Source of the DNA: JBAYHA01 sp041666425
GTDB lineage: Bacteria > Patescibacteriota > Patescibacteriia > UBA11705 > JABHMO01
Direction of reading: 5' to 3'
Assembly (NCBI GenBank): GCA_041666425.1
Contig: JBAYHA010000011.1
Coordinates: forward strand, 1 to 22,487
Length of the DNA stretch: 22,487 bases
Position 1 is the stretch's first letter, and each line of letters opens with the position of its first letter. Position numbers and translations under genes: made by a program. This document shows positions 19,357 to 22,487 of the stretch, one piece after another. The notes beneath the pieces are model-generated. The model searched no databases. It was not told where the DNA came from and saw only the letters and a list, made by a program, of their open reading frames with translations.

Positions 19357-22300
19357 ATGAATAGTAATAAATTTGAAAAAATTTCTCGACCAAAAAACAA
19401 ACAGATTTTGGAATTGGCTGAGGGCGAGTTGGATTACTTTGAAGACCAACCAAAAAAAATTGAACAAGCCCTGAATCATTTGTTGTCCGGATTACAGGAA
19501 GAGACAATTCAGAATAGATTAAAAAGACGAGAAGAGTTAATAGAAAAAAATAACGAGGATGGATTAGATTCTTTAGAGGGTGATGGATTGAGAAATCTGT
19601 CAGCCAGAAATAAGATTATTGAGTCTGAGTTGGCAAAAGTTGTGGAAGTTTTTGTCGAGAATCCGCAACTAAAAAAAAGTTTAACTCCGGAGATGAAAGA
19701 ACTGTTGAGAGATCGAGTGTCTATTTATGTTAGAAATGGTTCATATGATCTTGTTTATAGAGGTGATTTTCGACTATTGAAGATTAGAAAAATGAGTACC
19801 GCTTTTGGTTTTACCAGAGACGAGCTTATGGAGGACGAACAGTTCATCCGTGAGGATGGGTTAGTTGATTATATTTTTGCTAATCCCGAGCAAAGATGGT
19901 TAGAATTGAACAAGGTATTAGGACAGCGATATCTTGATAACGTATTTGCTTTTTTAAAAGCTAGCGATGATTTAAAAACAAGATTTGTAAAAGAAAATAA
20001 AAATAAACTGATTGCTCTTGTCATAAAGTCAATGAGAGAAAGCCAGTACTCTGCTGGCCAGGCTATTCCAGAAGCGATTAGTCTTTTTGGAATTACGGCG
20101 GCGGAGTTGGAAGGCAGTGAAACTGCTATCAAGCTATTTTTGGGTAAATTTTGTAATAACTTTGGTGGTAGTCGCGATATTAAAAGTCGTGAAAACGCCC
20201 AAAAAAATAATGAGGAGGTTGAGGCTCAATTAAGGTCATATGGTTTGTCGGAAGATTTTATCAACAAAATTAAACAAAAAGCAGCGATGGATTGTCTTAC
20301 TATGTGGTCATATGATAGGAGTTATAATTTGCGTAATTGTCTGGCGGTTGATTTGCCACAGGAGTTTCTTCAAAAACCGGAAATTCAAAAAAATGTTAAA
20401 GGTTTTTATGCAAAGGCAATCGGGGATTGGATCTCGGATTGTGAAAATTTATATGATTCCGTCGAGCTGGAATTTTTTGGCGCGGATCCGGAAAGTGATT
20501 TTAAGTTGGTCGGGTTGGGAAGCAATGAAATCAGGGAGTTGGGCGATTCTGGTTTGTCAAAGATCGGTTTTGGTCTATCGGCTAGCAATTTGTTAAAAGC
20601 GATTGCTCCGTTGCCTTATGTTAATGAACTTATTCTGGAACCAAAGCACAAAGAAAGAATTTTCAATATTGTTTGCCATAGCTTAGAAGAAAATAAGTTA
20701 AAGGTTTTTGTGATAAATTATTTTAAACAGGAAGTTTCTGCTGTTTTAAAAATCATGGAATTATTGAATATTCTTGAACAAAAAAAAGTGTCCAACTTAG
20801 CTGCGCCACCAGAAGTTCTGGAATTTCATTTTGTGGAAGATCTCGATTCGGAAAAGAAAAAAGAAATAATTAATTCTTTTGGACAATTTGTAAATTCTTG
20901 TTTTGATTTAGCCGAAGATCCCATATTCCATATATTTAAAGGTGAACTTTGTGATAATTTAGTCGAATTAAAAAAACAATTGATTTTCTACAATGAGTCA
21001 CTAGTTGACGAGGATATTTTGATTTTGGTGGGAAAAAAGATCGAACAGGCGTTGGCTGTCATAAACGAAAAAGAGATTGCTTTCAATAACCATTATATTG
21101 ATGATTTAGAAAAAGAAATTCCTCCTCAAGAGTTTATGTTTAGAATGGATATGCTAATTACTTTGGGCGAATATTTCCCGGAGAAGGCTTTTAAAAAAGG
21201 CCAAATTAAAAAAGAGCAAGTCCAGGATTATTGTGTCGTTAAGGGGATTAAAGCACTCGAGCAGATTGCTCAATTTGGTTATGACCCAGAAGAGATTCTT
21301 AATAAGGAGACCAAACTCAGAATGATTGATGAACATAATAATTATATTTTTGTGTTTGAGCAAGGGTGGGAGAATCCAGAAATGGTAAAATGGAATATTG
21401 ATCCCAGCGTTGATTTTGCGCAGAAGTTAGGGGTTGCTTTGCCAGAATATTTTAATCAAAAACTGGATAAATATTTAAGAAACGGTTATTCATCGTGCCA
21501 GAGTTATCCAAAAGATTGGGATTTCAATAATGTGGAAAAAGTTTGTGCGGAGCTTGGTCTGTCACTTGATTGGCACCAGAAATTTGCCAAGATGGTAAAT
21601 GGTAATAATTATGCGGTGGTAGTTAAGATGGGCAAAAATTTGCCGGAATGTAAGGCTGATTATGAGCAGGTCGTCGCCCAAAAAAAAGCGATTTTTGCAC
21701 GGGGAAAACAGGACGAGAAGTGGCCGGAAGCGGTAGATTTTTTAGTGGGATTGTGTGAAAATGGCGTGCCCGAAATTGCCGATGAATATCTCGAACAAAT
21801 TAAAAATTTTAATAAAGCTAGTGAAAAAAAACGGGCGCAGAATGATTTTCCAGAATCGGCTTTTCACTTTTTGTTGGGCTTAAACTTTGAAGAAGCAAAC
21901 CTTGGGTTGTTGTCTATTTTAAAAAATGAAGCTGTTTCTACTGAAGACAAATTATTGGTGGTTCAATCTATTACTAGCGAGAAAAGAAAGATATTTAATC
22001 CAGAAATCAAAAAGGCGGTTCAAAAATGGGTAGCAAGAGATGGTGTTAACAGTGATTTTCGAGAATTGAATTATTTATTGGCGATTGAAAATATTCCGAG
22101 TACCGAGACAAAAAAATTAGCTTATAAAAAGATAGTTGAATGTTTGACCGTTTTTTGGGGTAATTCAAAAAAGCCTGTTTCCATAGAAAAATGGCAGGCC
22201 GAGCACAAAGAAGTTTTGCCGGAACAGGTTCTGCTTTTGGCAGGATTTTTGGGTGGGCTTGATGATCAGGATAATTTAAATCAGAACTTTTTTAATCTTT

Positions 22301-22487
22301 GTAAAAAGTTAAAGAAAAAAGAAAGTTTGCAAGATAAGTTAACTTATTTTCTGGTTCAAGCAAATAATTTTCATCCAGAAATAAAAAAAGTATTGCAACA
22401 AAAATTAAGAGAACTTGTTTTTGGAGAAGATCTTGGTGACGTGGAAAGTTTAGAAAAAATATGTTCCAGTATAACTTTTTTATTCGG
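19357..22487 (+). CDS. Very large protein of unknown function, open at the right edge (5' part)
   Basis: The frame runs from ATG 19357 to the window end without a stop: at least 1043 codons. No signal peptide, membrane helix, nucleotide-binding motif or enzyme signature is visible. It is charged and probably almost wholly alpha-helical, with a polar N-terminus (NKFEKISRPKNKQILELAEG). Loosely recurring segments such as LPQEFLQKPEIQKNVKG (333-349), YFPEKAFKKGQIKKEQVQDY (606-625) and LPEYFNQKLDKYL (695-707) suggest degenerate helical (solenoid-like) repeats. Base composition matches its neighbours, and a consensus promoter precedes it. It is a real gene because over 3.1 kb of AT-rich sequence is kept open. 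The C-terminal part, which may carry the catalytic domain, lies outside the window. Function unknown. Confidence 0.85.
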   Translation, partial: MNSNKFEKISRPKNKQILELAEGELDYFEDQPKKIEQALNHLLSGLQEETIQNRLKRREELIEKNNEDGLDSLEGDGLRNLSARNKIIESELAKVVEVFVENPQLKKSLTPEMKELLRDRVSIYVRNGSYDLVYRGDFRLLKIRKMSTAFGFTRDELMEDEQFIREDGLVDYIFANPEQRWLELNKVLGQRYLDNVFAFLKASDDLKTRFVKENKNKLIALVIKSMRESQYSAGQAIPEAISLFGITAAELEGSETAIKLFLGKFCNNFGGSRDIKSRENAQKNNEEVEAQLRSYGLSEDFINKIKQKAAMDCLTMWSYDRSYNLRNCLAVDLPQEFLQKPEIQKNVKGFYAKAIGDWISDCENLYDSVELEFFGADPESDFKLVGLGSNEIRELGDSGLSKIGFGLSASNLLKAIAPLPYVNELILEPKHKERIFNIVCHSLEENKLKVFVINYFKQEVSAVLKIMELLNILEQKKVSNLAAPPEVLEFHFVEDLDSEKKKEIINSFGQFVNSCFDLAEDPIFHIFKGELCDNLVELKKQLIFYNESLVDEDILILVGKKIEQALAVINEKEIAFNNHYIDDLEKEIPPQEFMFRMDMLITLGEYFPEKAFKKGQIKKEQVQDYCVVKGIKALEQIAQFGYDPEEILNKETKLRMIDEHNNYIFVFEQGWENPEMVKWNIDPSVDFAQKLGVALPEYFNQKLDKYLRNGYSSCQSYPKDWDFNNVEKVCAELGLSLDWHQKFAKMVNGNNYAVVVKMGKNLPECKADYEQVVAQKKAIFARGKQDEKWPEAVDFLVGLCENGVPEIADEYLEQIKNFNKASEKKRAQNDFPESAFHFLLGLNFEEANLGLLSILKNEAVSTEDKLLVVQSITSEKRKIFNPEIKKAVQKWVARDGVNSDFRELNYLLAIENIPSTETKKLAYKKIVECLTVFWGNSKKPVSIEKWQAEHKEVLPEQVLLLAGFLGGLDDQDNLNQNFFNLCKKLKKKESLQDKLTYFLVQANNFHPEIKKVLQQKLRELVFGEDLGDVESLEKICSSITFLF

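Overview
This is an AT-rich bacterial segment with short intergenic gaps, AT-rich leaders that mostly lack Shine-Dalgarno sequences, and good promoters of the TTGACA-17-TGnTATAAT type. A SWIB-domain protein, endonuclease Q, a short IF-2, a tiny lysine-rich protein, TrmB-type regulators and a very large unrecognised protein together suggest a Patescibacteria/CPR (Parcubacteria-like) genome. That placement is an inference from gene content and style; the window carries no rRNA marker.

Layout, left to right. 1-2077 (+): a TrmB-like regulator and endonuclease Q. 2078-2620: a GC-rich element with inverted-repeat ends, a shared terminator, an unlisted 27-residue lysine-rich protein (-), and dispersed repeats. 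2620-4364 (-): an ATP-grasp ligase coupled to a membrane-anchored methyltransferase. 4411-4650 (-): tRNA-Ala(UGC) with its own promoter and terminator. 4670-5806 (-): a Trm11/TrmG10-like RNA methyltransferase.

6020-8630 is an accessory island. Two phage-type antirepressor genes (Bro-N and KilA-N) alternate with three copies of the 3' end of a transglutaminase-like gene, only one of which is full length. Next to it is a FosX-type fosfomycin epoxide hydrolase gene (8777-9178, -).

9353-15267 (+) is mostly housekeeping: infB, a ribbon-helix-helix repressor with a palindromic operator on its own -10 box and a 3' end made of repeats, a thioredoxin / unknown protein / thioredoxin reductase cluster, glutamate dehydrogenase and a SWIB protein. 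Two bidirectional terminators separate this from a minus-strand operon (15364-18289). That operon encodes a small membrane protein, a cobalamin-binding-type radical SAM protein and a SPASM-like radical SAM protein, all with strong Shine-Dalgarno sites and overlapping reading frames. A divergent leaderless TrmB-like regulator (18475-19254) sits beside it. The right edge is filled by a reading frame open from 19357 to the end of the window (at least 1043 codons), without a recognised domain.

The strongest candidates for something undescribed are the transglutaminase/antirepressor array, the SD-marked two-radical-SAM operon with a divergent TrmB-like regulator, the giant open frame, and a family of composite intergenic repeats that has invaded gene ends.
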